32,753 nucleotides of DNA from an uncultured Prevotella sp. (GTDB lineage Bacteria > Bacteroidota > Bacteroidia > Bacteroidales > Bacteroidaceae). The notes below the pieces were generated by a model. It was not told where the DNA came from. It made no database searches and saw only the letters and a list, made by a program, of their open reading frames with translations. The stretch is from NCBI GenBank assembly GCA_900318625.1, contig ONLG01000018.1, positions 1 to 32,753 of the forward strand, in the 5' to 3' direction. Positions within the stretch are counted from its first letter, which is position 1; the number at the start of each line of letters is the position of its first letter. Positions 21,905-29,599 of the stretch are shown in pieces. The position numbers and the translations under genes were made by a program.

Positions 21905-23420
21905 GCTTGACAGGCCACTTGCGGCAGGCATGAAGGCAAAGCTGTTGCTGCTGTTCTTCACCACGGCAACGGTCGTAATGCTCTTCATATCCAAAGACTC
22001 CTACCTGCACTATATGTTCAACCACTTCGACTCTGCGTGGTTCTTCGTATGTGGAAAGGCGTGGATGAACGGACTGACACCCTACGTAGACTTCTCTGAT
22101 TCCAAGGGACCGCTGCTCTGGCTGATATATGGAGTGGGCTATCTGCTGTCACCTCGCGATTATGTAGGGGTGTTCTGGCTCTCGTGTGTGGCCTATACCG
22201 TGACACTCTACCTCAACTTCCTCACAGCACGCATATTCCTGCGCGACACCAAGACAAGTGCGTTGGTGGCAGTGACGATGCTCAACTTCTATCTGGCAGT
22301 GTTTATGCACAACGAGACTCGCTGTGAAGACTTCACCTTGCCATTCCTCTCGGCAGCCATCTGGGGCGTTTGCCGATGGCTGTATGCGCCTGACGGTTCG
22401 GCTATCCGGGCCTCAGTGCTCGTGGGAGTAGCCTTTGGCGCAACACTGATGATGAAGTTCAACATTGCGGCAACAACTGTAGGGTTGGGAGGCTACGTCG
22501 TTTATGCCGTGTGGCGAGAGCGTGGCAGCGTGCTTGCTGCTGTGGGCTGGATGGCTCTCGGAGCCGCCATGGTGGTGTTGCCGTTTGTGGCTTACTTCCT
22601 TGTCAAAGGCTGCTTTCAGGCTTTTCTGTATGAATACTTTGTGCTCACGTTTGAGACCACGGCCAACAAAGCACCCGTACAGAGCGGGCTTAGCAGTATG
22701 CTGCTGCCCGCCAGCATCCTGGCACTCGTGGCTTGCGGCATCGGCGTGTGGCTCTTCAGAGGCGTGACGTTGCGCCACCGCAACTTTCCGGCAGTGGCGT
22801 TCGCACTGTGCTATATGCTCTCCGTGTTCAATGCGCGCAATTATTATTTTGCAGTGTGTATGCCCTACGCGCTGTTTCTGCTTGTTGCCGTGGCTTTCTG
22901 GCTGCGCCTGCATAGGCTGTCAGCCATCAAGACATTTGCCATCGGCATACTGATGGCAGCTTTCGTTACGCTGACCAACCTGATTGGCCATGACCTTCGC
23001 AACCGCGACTTCGGAGATTTCATTACTCAGGACAACATAGCAAGGCGCACGTTCTACGCCTATGAGTATATGATCTCACAGGTGGATGCTCCTCGCATGG
23101 TCAACATGAACGATGGAGCAGGGCTCGGCATCATGTCGGAAGCATTGCCGGCGTGCAAGTATTGGTCGCTGCAATGGGGCGCAACGCCACAGATGAAGCA
23201 AGACATCATGGATGCCTGCCGCAGCGGAAAGGCCGACTTTGCTGTCGTTAATCGGATTTCAACGGCAGAAAGAAAGCAGCTGAAGGCATGGGGCTGGCAT
23301 GAGTACGACTACTCGTCGGACATTTATGACAACGTATTGCTGAGCAAAAGGAAACTGCGGCTGACGCCCAAAAAGTTCCCCGGGATGGCAGATGCTGCCC
23401 GGAAACGCTCGATAGAGTAG
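21861..23420 (+). CDS. Polytopic membrane protein, likely GT-C-fold glycosyltransferase
   Basis: The 519-residue protein has about ten hydrophobic helices and a soluble C-terminal portion after about residue 380. The first periplasmic loop contains acidic residues after helix 1 (N-H-F-D-S-A-W, D57) and a G-L-T-P-Y-V-D-F-S-D-S-K-G-P segment (71-84), reminiscent of GT-C enzymes that take sugar from polyprenyl-phosphate carriers. Overlap with the GT2 gene supports a pair in which one makes the lipid-linked sugar and the other transfers it outside. The start at 21861 is the longest; ATGs at 21885 and 21930 are also possible. The acceptor is unknown, and the GT-C assignment is inference from topology and context. 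Confidence 0.75.
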   Translation: MSNKHLGAMQYNGIRLDRPLAAGMKAKLLLLFFTTATVVMLFISKDSYLHYMFNHFDSAWFFVCGKAWMNGLTPYVDFSDSKGPLLWLIYGVGYLLSPRDYVGVFWLSCVAYTVTLYLNFLTARIFLRDTKTSALVAVTMLNFYLAVFMHNETRCEDFTLPFLSAAIWGVCRWLYAPDGSAIRASVLVGVAFGATLMMKFNIAATTVGLGGYVVYAVWRERGSVLAAVGWMALGAAMVVLPFVAYFLVKGCFQAFLYEYFVLTFETTANKAPVQSGLSSMLLPASILALVACGIGVWLFRGVTLRHRNFPAVAFALCYMLSVFNARNYYFAVCMPYALFLLVAVAFWLRLHRLSAIKTFAIGILMAAFVTLTNLIGHDLRNRDFGDFITQDNIARRTFYAYEYMISQVDAPRMVNMNDGAGLGIMSEALPACKYWSLQWGATPQMKQDIMDACRSGKADFAVVNRISTAERKQLKAWGWHEYDYSSDIYDNVLLSKRKLRLTPKKFPGMADAARKRSIE

Positions 23421-23473
23421 AGCAAGGCGAGAGATAGAAGCCGGATGGTATTATGAATAAAAAGTAATCAGAA

Positions 23474-25126
23474 ATGAGAAACAACCAGGAAAAAGTATTC
23501 CAGATAGCCGGTTGCAGCAAGAGCGTGCTGTTGCTGCTGGCTGTGATGGGCGTGCTCTACGGCATTTGGGTATGGCTCACGCCGCCAACGATGCTCGACG
23601 ACATACTGTACAGATGCGTGTGGGAACCCGACGAGACTGCTCCAAGACAAGCTCTTCACACTATGAATGACGTGCTTCGCTCGCAGTGGATTCACTATTT
23701 CACCCACCTTGGCCGCCTTGTGCCCCATCTTGTGGCACAGTTGCTCTATTGCTTCACGTCCGACAGCGTGATAAAGGCTCTCGACACGGTGGTGTTCGTC
23801 CTGCTGTTATACTTTAGTTGCCACTACATTGAAGGTAGACGCAAGACTGCTTTCTCGCTTCTCATGTTCTGGTTTCTTATCACCATCGTCACCTTTGGCA
23901 GCGGCAGCGCACTGCTGTGGCAGATGGGAGCGTTCAACTACCCTTGGACCGAGCTTCCGGTAGTGGTTCTCCTTTGCTATCTGCGACACATAAAAGACCG
24001 GGAAATCACCATGCGGCACTTGGCATTGGCTCCTTTGGCACTGTTGGCAGGCTGGACTCACGAGTCGCTTACGCTGCCCATTGCCATTTCTATGGCTCTC
24101 TATGTGGCAGTAAACAGGAAGAATATACTGAAAAGTGCGTTGTTGCCTTACTTCGTTTTCTTCACAATAGGCACGCTGCTAAACACTTTCTCGCCGGCAA
24201 CACTCCAACGGGTAAACGAATACCACATCTCTCTGTCGACGCGTTTGTTCTACGGAGTGTCAACAATGGTGTTTACGGTGAAAGTGTTTTGGCTGCTTAT
24301 GATAGCCCTGTTTGTGGCTTGGCGCAAGCGAAAAGACGTGCTACGGGCTGAACTAAAAGACCGTTTCTATATCTACTTTGCCATGTTTCTGGCTTATGGA
24401 ATAGTAATGACAAGTGGCGCAACGGTAACTCGTACAGGCTACCATGCAGAGTTTCTGGCATCGCTTCTGCTTGTTTCGCTTCTCCATCGTTTCAGTATGC
24501 CAAAGCTGAAGCGTAGCTTTGCCATTGTCGTTGTAGGCATTTCGGTGGCTCTCATGCCTTTCTCGCTGGAGCTGATGGCCAAAAACCACGCAAATGCAAA
24601 GTATATAGAAAAGCAGGTTATGGAGCAAAAAGCCAGTCTTGTACTCGTGCCAAGCCTCGATTTCCACGATGATGTTATTCACCGTTGGGCCTATCGGCAG
24701 TTCATAACCGAACCTGTCATTTTTGGATCGCAGAAGGTTTTCAATCCGAACTACGACCAGGTGTTGTCGCTCCATGCCGTGTTGGGGCGCAATGATGTGG
24801 TTTTCTTTCCAAAGGAATTTGCCGACAGCATCGACCGTTCGGCAGATGCCTACAAGTCATTGGGCATAAACAAAGACTCCACTCAGTATATCTGGCAGGT
24901 TGCCAAGGATGCTGACGTGAGTCGTGGAGTGGACTTGCTGCTGCACCATGCTGAGCGTTCAGACCGACCTTTGTATAATAGTTTCTTCTTCCACGAGGGC
25001 GACACCTTCCATATTGAACCGCAAGAAACGTATGAAATGAGTCTGCGTTCACGACGTTTCCTGATGATTACGCCACCACCAAAGCACGTGATGCGGCGCG
25101 TGAAGGCTGTTCAGCCAGCCCGTTAA
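23474..25126 (+). CDS. Polytopic membrane protein, DUF6056-like (putative GT-C family)
   Basis: The 550-residue protein has about eleven hydrophobic helices and a soluble C-terminal portion from about residue 380. After helix 1 comes P-P-T-M-L-D-D-I-L-Y (37-46) with a D-D pair. A G-R-L-V-P-H-L-V-A-Q segment (80-89) and A-G-W-T-H-E-S-L (about 191-198) are the kind of blocks I associate with DUF6056 proteins found beside surface-polysaccharide genes. It lies 53 bases after the previous membrane gene on the same strand, so the two are probably co-transcribed and act on the same carrier-linked sugar or glycan. Specific function is unknown. It ends convergently, overlapping the stop of the small minus-strand gene by four bases. 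Confidence 0.7.
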   Translation: MRNNQEKVFQIAGCSKSVLLLLAVMGVLYGIWVWLTPPTMLDDILYRCVWEPDETAPRQALHTMNDVLRSQWIHYFTHLGRLVPHLVAQLLYCFTSDSVIKALDTVVFVLLLYFSCHYIEGRRKTAFSLLMFWFLITIVTFGSGSALLWQMGAFNYPWTELPVVVLLCYLRHIKDREITMRHLALAPLALLAGWTHESLTLPIAISMALYVAVNRKNILKSALLPYFVFFTIGTLLNTFSPATLQRVNEYHISLSTRLFYGVSTMVFTVKVFWLLMIALFVAWRKRKDVLRAELKDRFYIYFAMFLAYGIVMTSGATVTRTGYHAEFLASLLLVSLLHRFSMPKLKRSFAIVVVGISVALMPFSLELMAKNHANAKYIEKQVMEQKASLVLVPSLDFHDDVIHRWAYRQFITEPVIFGSQKVFNPNYDQVLSLHAVLGRNDVVFFPKEFADSIDRSADAYKSLGINKDSTQYIWQVAKDADVSRGVDLLLHHAERSDRPLYNSFFFHEGDTFHIEPQETYEMSLRSRRFLMITPPPKHVMRRVKAVQPAR

Positions 25127-25314
25127 CGCCCCTTATGGCGGTTTGCCCGTTGCTCACGGTACTTGGCTTTCTGCTTTGCAGAGCCAGAACCGTGGGCACC
25201 GGTGATGTATTTCTTCTTCTTTGCCTTGGTCTTCACCTTGTCGTCGTCCGACTTGCGGCTACCTCCACGCTTGAAAGAAATCCCGTTTTCGAGTATGGAA
25301 ATGAAATCGTCCAT
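25123..25314 (-). CDS. Small, very basic protein, 63 aa
   Basis: It starts with M-D-D-F-I-S-I-L-E-N-G and then becomes strongly Lys/Arg-rich, with a K-K-K-K-Y-I-T-G-A-H-G-S-G segment (37-49) and an ending rich in K, R and Q. The composition resembles small nucleic-acid-binding or ribosome-associated proteins, but I recognise no family firmly. It shares only four bases with the convergent gene, consistent with a real gene rather than a shadow. No promoter of the usual type is obvious in the AT-rich stretch upstream. Confidence 0.5.
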   Translation of the reverse strand: MDDFISILENGISFKRGGSRKSDDDKVKTKAKKKKYITGAHGSGSAKQKAKYREQRANRHKGR

Positions 25315-25337
25315 TTTATAATTCTTAATTTATAATT

Positions 25338-25789
25338 CATAATTCATAATTATTGCTAAGAGGATAGGGATGCCAGCTGACTACTTTTATTTATGGAGTA
25401 GTTCGGGATGACTTAATAATAGATGTTGTTATCTTTATTATTTCAACGCAATCGGCAAGCATACTGTCAGCTTCTTGGCGTGAAATGTAGTCAGTATCCC
25501 TCAATAATTCTATCCAATATTCTGTTTCGCTGGCTTCTTTGAGTGCAATGCCAACTTTTGAAGCAAAGTCTGCTTTTGAATAACCTCTAATAGCCTCCTT
25601 TATATTGGCCCCAATGCTTGTGCCACTCCGAAGTAATTGTTTACAAATAACATAGTCATGTTCCTTTTCGGATAAGTATTTGTAGAGCTTTACACACCTT
25701 ACAGAAAATGCGTAACTCTTTTCAACAATTATATTTTCGTCCTTACCCTTCATTCTATTTAGCTATTTGTCTTTCAATTATGAATTATG
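25338..25789. repeat. 14-bp perfect inverted repeats bounding the four-helix-bundle gene
   Basis: CATAATTCATAATT at 25338-25351 is the exact reverse complement of AATTATGAATTATG at 25776-25789. Both sit in longer AT-rich tracts (25319-25354 and 25775-25808) made of related 8-bp units. The unit between them is about 450 bp and contains only the gene at 25391-25753. Confidence 0.7.
25391..25753 (-). CDS. Four-helix-bundle protein (23S rRNA intervening-sequence protein family)
   Basis: The 120-residue protein matches the small IVS-protein family: an opening I-V-E-K-S-Y-A-F-S segment, then L-Y-K-Y-L-S-E-K-E-H-D-Y-V, the signature Q-L-L-R-S-G-T-S-I-G-A-N-I-K-E-A (39-54), and E-A-S-E-T-E-Y-W-I-E-L-L (73-84). 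The family is often found in intervening sequences of 23S rRNA genes and, in Bacteroidetes, as scattered single genes of unknown role. There is no rRNA here. The gene is AT-rich and is enclosed by 14-bp inverted repeats, which suggests a small mobile cassette. Confidence 0.9.
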   Translation of the reverse strand: MKGKDENIIVEKSYAFSVRCVKLYKYLSEKEHDYVICKQLLRSGTSIGANIKEAIRGYSKADFASKVGIALKEASETEYWIELLRDTDYISRQEADSMLADCVEIIKITTSIIKSSRTTP

Positions 25790-25810
25790 CATTAAGCATT
25801 ATGCATTGTA

Positions 25811-26992
25811 TCAGTGGTGGAACAGCCTTACGCCCGTGAACGCCATGGCAATGCCGTACTTGTCACAGGTCTCGATGACATTGTCGTCGCGTATGCTGCC
25901 GCCAGCCTGAGCTATATATTCAACTCCGCTCTTGTGGGCACGCTCGATGTTGTCACCGAAGGGGAAGAAGGCGTCTGAGCCGAGAGCCACGCCTTTGTTG
26001 CTTGCTATCCACTGCTTCTTCTCGTCCAGCGTGAGCGGTTCGGGCTTCTCGGTGAAGAACATCTGCCATGTGCCGTCGCGGAGCACGTCTTCATACTCGT
26101 CGCTGATGTAGACATCGATGGTGTTGTCGCGGTCGGCGCGCCTTATGCCGGGCTTGAAGGGCAGCGACATAACCTTGGGACACTGGCGCAGCCACCATGT
26201 GTCGGCCTTCTGTCCGGCCAGTCGGGTGCAGTGGATGCGGCTCTGCTGTCCGGCACCGATGCCGATAGCCTGGCCGTCCTTGACGTAGCACACACTGTTT
26301 GACTGGGTGTATTTCAGCGTTATGAGCGCGATGATAAGGTCGCGGCGAGCCTCTTCGGTGAAGGTCTTGTTAGCGGTGGGGATGTTATCGAAGAGCGACG
26401 GGTCGTCGAGGCGTATCTCGTTGCGTCCCTGCTCGAAGGTGATGCCGAACACCTGCTTGCGTTCTATGGGCTGAGGCTTGTAGGTCGGGTCGATCTTTAT
26501 CACGTTGTAGCTGCCCTTGCGCTTGTCGCGCAGTATCTCTAATGCCTCGTCGGTGTAGCCGGGAGCTATCACGCCGTCGCTCACCTCGCGCTTGATGAGT
26601 GTTGCCGTGGCTGCGTCGCACTCGTCGGAGAGGGCTACGAAGTCGCCGTAGCTGCACATACGGTCGGCACCACGGGCACGGGCATAGGCACAGGCCAGCG
26701 GTGAGAGCTCAACCTTAACGTCGTCTACGAAGTAGATTTTCTTGAGAGTGTCGCTCAAGGGCAGTCCTACGGCTGCACCGGCAGGGCTCACATGCTTGAA
26801 CGAGGCAGCAGCAGGCAGGCCAGTGGCGGCCTTGAGCTCGCTCACAAGCTGCCATGAGTTCAGGGCATCAAGGAAATTGATGTAGCCCGGACGGCCGTTG
26901 ATAACTTCAATGGGAAGCTCGCCTTCTTCCATGAATATGCGTGAAGGCTTCTGGTTCGGATTGCATCCGTACTTCAGTGACAGTTCTTTCAT
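25811..26992 (-). CDS. Stand-alone AICAR formyltransferase (PurH C-terminal-type)
   Basis: From the ATG at 26992 the protein is 393 residues; a longer in-frame start crosses the likely promoter. It contains only the AICAR transformylase domain: the catalytic K66-H67 pair in A-S-F-K-H-V-S-P-A-G-A-A, S-N-S-V-C-Y-V-K with G-I-G-A-G-Q-Q-S-R, S-D-A-F-F-P-F, and the closing A-Q-A-G-G-S-I-R-D-D segment. It converts AICAR plus 10-formyl-THF to FAICAR in purine synthesis. The IMP cyclohydrolase domain of bifunctional PurH is absent. The M-K-E-L-S-L-K-Y-G-C-N-P-N-Q-K-P start is typical of the monofunctional family, so this is not a truncation. IMP cyclohydrolase must come from elsewhere in the genome. 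Confidence 0.9.
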   Translation of the reverse strand: MKELSLKYGCNPNQKPSRIFMEEGELPIEVINGRPGYINFLDALNSWQLVSELKAATGLPAAASFKHVSPAGAAVGLPLSDTLKKIYFVDDVKVELSPLACAYARARGADRMCSYGDFVALSDECDAATATLIKREVSDGVIAPGYTDEALEILRDKRKGSYNVIKIDPTYKPQPIERKQVFGITFEQGRNEIRLDDPSLFDNIPTANKTFTEEARRDLIIALITLKYTQSNSVCYVKDGQAIGIGAGQQSRIHCTRLAGQKADTWWLRQCPKVMSLPFKPGIRRADRDNTIDVYISDEYEDVLRDGTWQMFFTEKPEPLTLDEKKQWIASNKGVALGSDAFFPFGDNIERAHKSGVEYIAQAGGSIRDDNVIETCDKYGIAMAFTGVRLFHH

Positions 26993-27019
26993 AACTTGGC
27001 TTAAATGTTTTTGTGGCTG

Positions 27020-27027
27020 CGAAAGTA
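27020..27027 (-). promoter_or_regulatory. Promoter-like -7 element TACTTTCG for AICAR formyltransferase
   Basis: The minus strand reads TACTTTCG, one base off TAnnTTTG, 28 bases upstream of the ATG at 26992. It is back-to-back with the plus-strand promoter of the lipoprotein operon. Confidence 0.4.
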
Positions 27028-27045
27028 CGAAAAATATGTTAAATA

Positions 27046-27077
27046 ATTGTATGATTGGACCAAAATAGTTAAGTTTG
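27046..27077 (+). promoter_or_regulatory. Promoter of the rSAM/lipoprotein operon (ATTG-N20-TAAGTTTG)
   Basis: TAAGTTTG at 27070-27077 matches TAnnTTTG, with ATTG 20 nt upstream at 27046-27049. It lies 40 bases before the first lipoprotein ATG. Confidence 0.6.
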
Positions 27078-27117
27078 CAACAAAACAATCACACCACTTT
27101 AAAAAACATCTGGCACC

Positions 27118-27423
27118 ATGAAGCATAAGAAGCTATCCACCGCTACGCTCTCGTTCTTGTCGGCAGGACTTGCCTTGCTGGGCTTCGGAGCGTGTGGCCC
27201 GTCGGACAAGTTGCAGAAGGAAGTAAACAGTCTCAACAAACTGATACGTGCCAAGCAGAGTGCCAGCGAGCGCATCGGCAGGGCGGAATGTGTCTACGGC
27301 GGCCCAAACCTCGACGATGGCAGCTGGGAAATCAGAAAATCGCCCGAGCAGATTGAGTTAGAGCAGTTGATAAAGCGCCGCGACTCGCTGCAAAGCATCA
27401 TTGACAAACGAAAGACCAAGTAA
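27118..27423 (+). CDS. Small lipoprotein of an rSAM/lipoprotein system (copy A)
   Basis: The 101-residue protein has a basic N-terminus, a hydrophobic stretch and a lipobox ending G-F-G-A-C (Cys26). The mature part is charged and helix-prone, with a central block R52-I-G-R-A-E-C58-V-Y-G-G-P-N64. An almost identical block occurs in the next gene although the rest differs, so it is the likely functional core, probably the site acted on by the radical SAM enzyme encoded downstream. From memory, Bacteroidales rSAM-associated lipoproteins carry a Y-G-x-P-type motif. It lies five bases before the next gene. The fate of the mature protein (surface or periplasm) and the modification are unknown. Confidence 0.8.
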   Translation: MKHKKLSTATLSFLSAGLALLGFGACGPSDKLQKEVNSLNKLIRAKQSASERIGRAECVYGGPNLDDGSWEIRKSPEQIELEQLIKRRDSLQSIIDKRKTK

Positions 27424-27428
27424 CCGTA

Positions 27429-27851
27429 ATGAAGAAGAAGTATAAGAAACTGTCTCCCTTGATGTTGTCGGCACTTTCGGCTGGCTTGGCTGTGCTCGGC
27501 TTCGGAAGCTGTGGCTCAAGCCGCGTAGCCATCAAGGAGAAAGAACAGAACCTCACAGCGCGGCTCGACCACACTTTAGCCGAGGAGAGCCGCCTTACGT
27601 CGCTTTATCAGGAACTGACTAAACGGCGCGACGAAGTGATACGTATGGGACGCGGAGTGTGCGTCTATGGAGGACCAAACATGAGCCGCGAAGAAGTGAA
27701 CCGCATTGTGCGTGAAGCCGAAGAAAGGGCTAATCAGGAGGCCGCTGGCATAGAAGAGCAGATGAAGGACGTTTCGCACCAGCTCGACAGTATCAGCGAC
27801 GTGAAGCGGCAGACCTATAACGAGCTCGAAAAGCTTAAGCAGAAGAAATGA
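27429..27851 (+). CDS. Small lipoprotein of an rSAM/lipoprotein system (copy B)
   Basis: The 140-residue paralogue of the preceding gene has a similar signal (L-S-A-G-L-A-V-L-G-F-G-S-C, Cys28) and the core R72-M-G-R-G-V-C78-V-Y-G-G-P-N84. The segments on both sides of the core are long, charged, Glu/Arg/Lys-rich helices that look like coiled coil (about 34-70 and 86-140). Its TGA overlaps the ATG of the radical SAM gene (ATGA), so translation is coupled. The pair probably arose by duplication, and the core has been kept under selection. Function is inferred from context only. Confidence 0.82.
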   Translation: MKKKYKKLSPLMLSALSAGLAVLGFGSCGSSRVAIKEKEQNLTARLDHTLAEESRLTSLYQELTKRRDEVIRMGRGVCVYGGPNMSREEVNRIVREAEERANQEAAGIEEQMKDVSHQLDSISDVKRQTYNELEKLKQKK

Positions 27852-28969
27852 AATATAAGGAGCTGTCTTTGCGAAAGCGACTGGCATTGGAGATACAACG
27901 GAAGATTCAGCATCATCTTGTGGCTGAGCATCCGTTGTATCAGTTGTTTTGGGAGTGTACGCTGCGCTGCAACCTGCGTTGCCGCCACTGCGGAAGCGAC
28001 TGCAAGACCGAGACGGGGCATCCCGATATGCCGCTCGAGGACTTCCTCCGCGTGCTCGACTCGATAGCAAAGCGCACCGACCCGGCACAGGTGTTCGTGA
28101 TAATCACCGGAGGCGAGCCGCTCATGCGACGCGACATCGTCGACTGTTGCCGCGAGATAGACCGCCGGGGCTTTCCATGGGGCATGGTTACTAACGGACT
28201 GGCCATTACACCCGAGCTGTTTGCATCGCTCGTGGCAGCCGGTATGCGTGCCATGACCATCAGTCTCGACGGACTGGCGAACAATCACAACTGGATGCGC
28301 GGCAACGATGCCAGCTTCAGCCGTGTGGAGCGGGCCATCGACCTGCTCGCCAATGAGAAAAACGTGGTGTGGGACATCGTCACCTGCGCCACGGAGCACA
28401 ACTTCGACGAGCTGCCTGCCTTGCGCGACTTCCTGATAAGCAAGGGCGTGCCATCGTGGCGACTGCTCGACGTGTTCCCCGTGGGGCGTGCTGCCAGCCA
28501 GCCTGAGCTGTTGCTCTCCGACGGACACCTGCGGCAGCTCATGCAGTTTATCGCCGAAACGCGGCGGCAGGGCCTTATCGACTGTGCCTACGGCTGCGAG
28601 GGTTTTGTGGGCAACTACGAGATGGACGTGCGCGACCGCAGCTTCTTCTGCAAGGCCGGCATCACCGTCGGCTCGGTGCTCGTCGACGGCAGCATTTCGG
28701 CCTGCTCAAGCATACGCGCCGACTACCACCAAGGCAACATCTACGAGGATGATTTCATGGATGTATGGGAGAATCGGTTCCAGCTCTACCGCGACCGCAG
28801 CTGGATGAAGCGCGACGGCTGTGCCGACTGCAATATGTTTCGCTACTGCAATGGTAGCGGTATGCACCTGCGTGATGGCGAGGGTCGCCTGCTGCAATGC
28901 CACCTCGAGCGTCTGATGGGGCAGGGTAGGAGGCCGCAAACCGACGTAGAAGACAAGCAAAAAGGCTAA
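27848..28969 (+). CDS. Radical SAM/SPASM enzyme of the rSAM/lipoprotein system
   Basis: The 373-residue protein has the radical SAM cluster motif C41-N-L-R-C45-R-H-C48 and the SAM-binding I-T-G-G-E-P-L (86-92). A C-terminal SPASM-type region with many cysteines (C246, C250, C268, C286, C325, C328, C334, C351) probably binds auxiliary Fe-S clusters. SPASM enzymes usually modify ribosomally made peptides or proteins. Position and overlap with two lipoproteins match what I recall as the Bacteroidales rSAM/lipoprotein family (TIGR04133/TIGR04134), whose chemistry is not established as far as I know. It is predicted to act in the cytoplasm on the lipoprotein precursors before export. A strong terminator ends the operon. 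Confidence 0.9.
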   Translation: MKYKELSLRKRLALEIQRKIQHHLVAEHPLYQLFWECTLRCNLRCRHCGSDCKTETGHPDMPLEDFLRVLDSIAKRTDPAQVFVIITGGEPLMRRDIVDCCREIDRRGFPWGMVTNGLAITPELFASLVAAGMRAMTISLDGLANNHNWMRGNDASFSRVERAIDLLANEKNVVWDIVTCATEHNFDELPALRDFLISKGVPSWRLLDVFPVGRAASQPELLLSDGHLRQLMQFIAETRRQGLIDCAYGCEGFVGNYEMDVRDRSFFCKAGITVGSVLVDGSISACSSIRADYHQGNIYEDDFMDVWENRFQLYRDRSWMKRDGCADCNMFRYCNGSGMHLRDGEGRLLQCHLERLMGQGRRPQTDVEDKQKG

Positions 28970-28999
28970 AGAGCAACAGTTGTTGCATCTTTAGCCTTT
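28961..28999. terminator. Bidirectional terminator between the rSAM operon and rplS
   Basis: AAAGGCTAAAGA (28961-28972) pairs perfectly with TCTTTAGCCTTT (28988-28999). An inner GCAAC / GTTGC stem extends it. It overlaps the rSAM stop codon, which lies in the left arm. T-rich sides exist on both strands, and it lies 23 bases from the rplS stop. Confidence 0.85.
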
Positions 29000-29022
29000 C
29001 TGATTTCCTGCAAGTCGAAGGA

Positions 29023-29382
29023 TTACTTCGCAAGGTTGACGCGTCTTTCCTTGATGCGGGCAGCCTTACCAGTGAGGTTGCGCAGGTAGTAGAGCTTGGC
29101 ACGACGTACCTTGCCATGCTTGTTCACCTCGATAGAGGCAATGTTGGGCGACTCGATGGGGAAGATACGCTCCACACCGATGGTTCCCGACATCTTGCGA
29201 ACAGTGAAGCGCTTCTTGTCACCGTGGCCGTTGATCTTGATTACAACACCGCGGAAGAGCTGGATACGCTCCTTTGAACCCTCGATAATCTTGTAAGCAA
29301 CAGTGATGGTGTCACCGGCACGGAACTCCGGGAACTTGTTGCCTGTTGCAAATGCTTCTTCAGCAACTTTGATTAAATCCAT
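29023..29382 (-). CDS. rplS: 50S ribosomal protein L19
   Basis: The 119-residue protein matches bacterial L19: F-R-A-G-D-T-I-T-V near 20-28, [15 protein letters not shown] (34-48), [16 protein letters not shown] (60-75), S-P-N-I-A-S-I-E-V, and the basic A-K-L-Y-Y-L-R end. It lies at the 30S-50S interface. It is expressed alone, with a promoter at 29471-29478 and a leader of roughly 85 nt. Confidence 0.98.
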   Translation of the reverse strand: MDLIKVAEEAFATGNKFPEFRAGDTITVAYKIIEGSKERIQLFRGVVIKINGHGDKKRFTVRKMSGTIGVERIFPIESPNIASIEVNKHGKVRRAKLYYLRNLTGKAARIKERRVNLAK

Positions 29383-29470
29383 AATTATTCTGAATGTCTT
29401 AATTGATTATTGCTCAGTGCAACATGGCCAATAACTCATCTATTGCCAGCGGTTACACCGAAAGCGACCG

Positions 29471-29478
29471 CAAAGGTA
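29471..29478 (-). promoter_or_regulatory. rplS promoter -7 element TACCTTTG
   Basis: The minus strand reads TACCTTTG 88 bases upstream of the rplS ATG. The leader between them has no obvious strong hairpin. Confidence 0.65.
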
Positions 29479-29599
29479 GTCATATTCCATCATTCACGCA
29501 GCATAAAGCCACTCGCCAATCGATTATTTAAGTTTTATTAAGATTTTGACTGACAGTTCTCTCTATTATATAAAGGTGGGAGAGCCTCCGAAAAACAAT

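Noticed and set aside
25811-26992. A truncated purH pseudogene
   Set aside because: The protein starts at a typical monofunctional N-terminus, keeps its catalytic residues and has normal length for the stand-alone enzyme.
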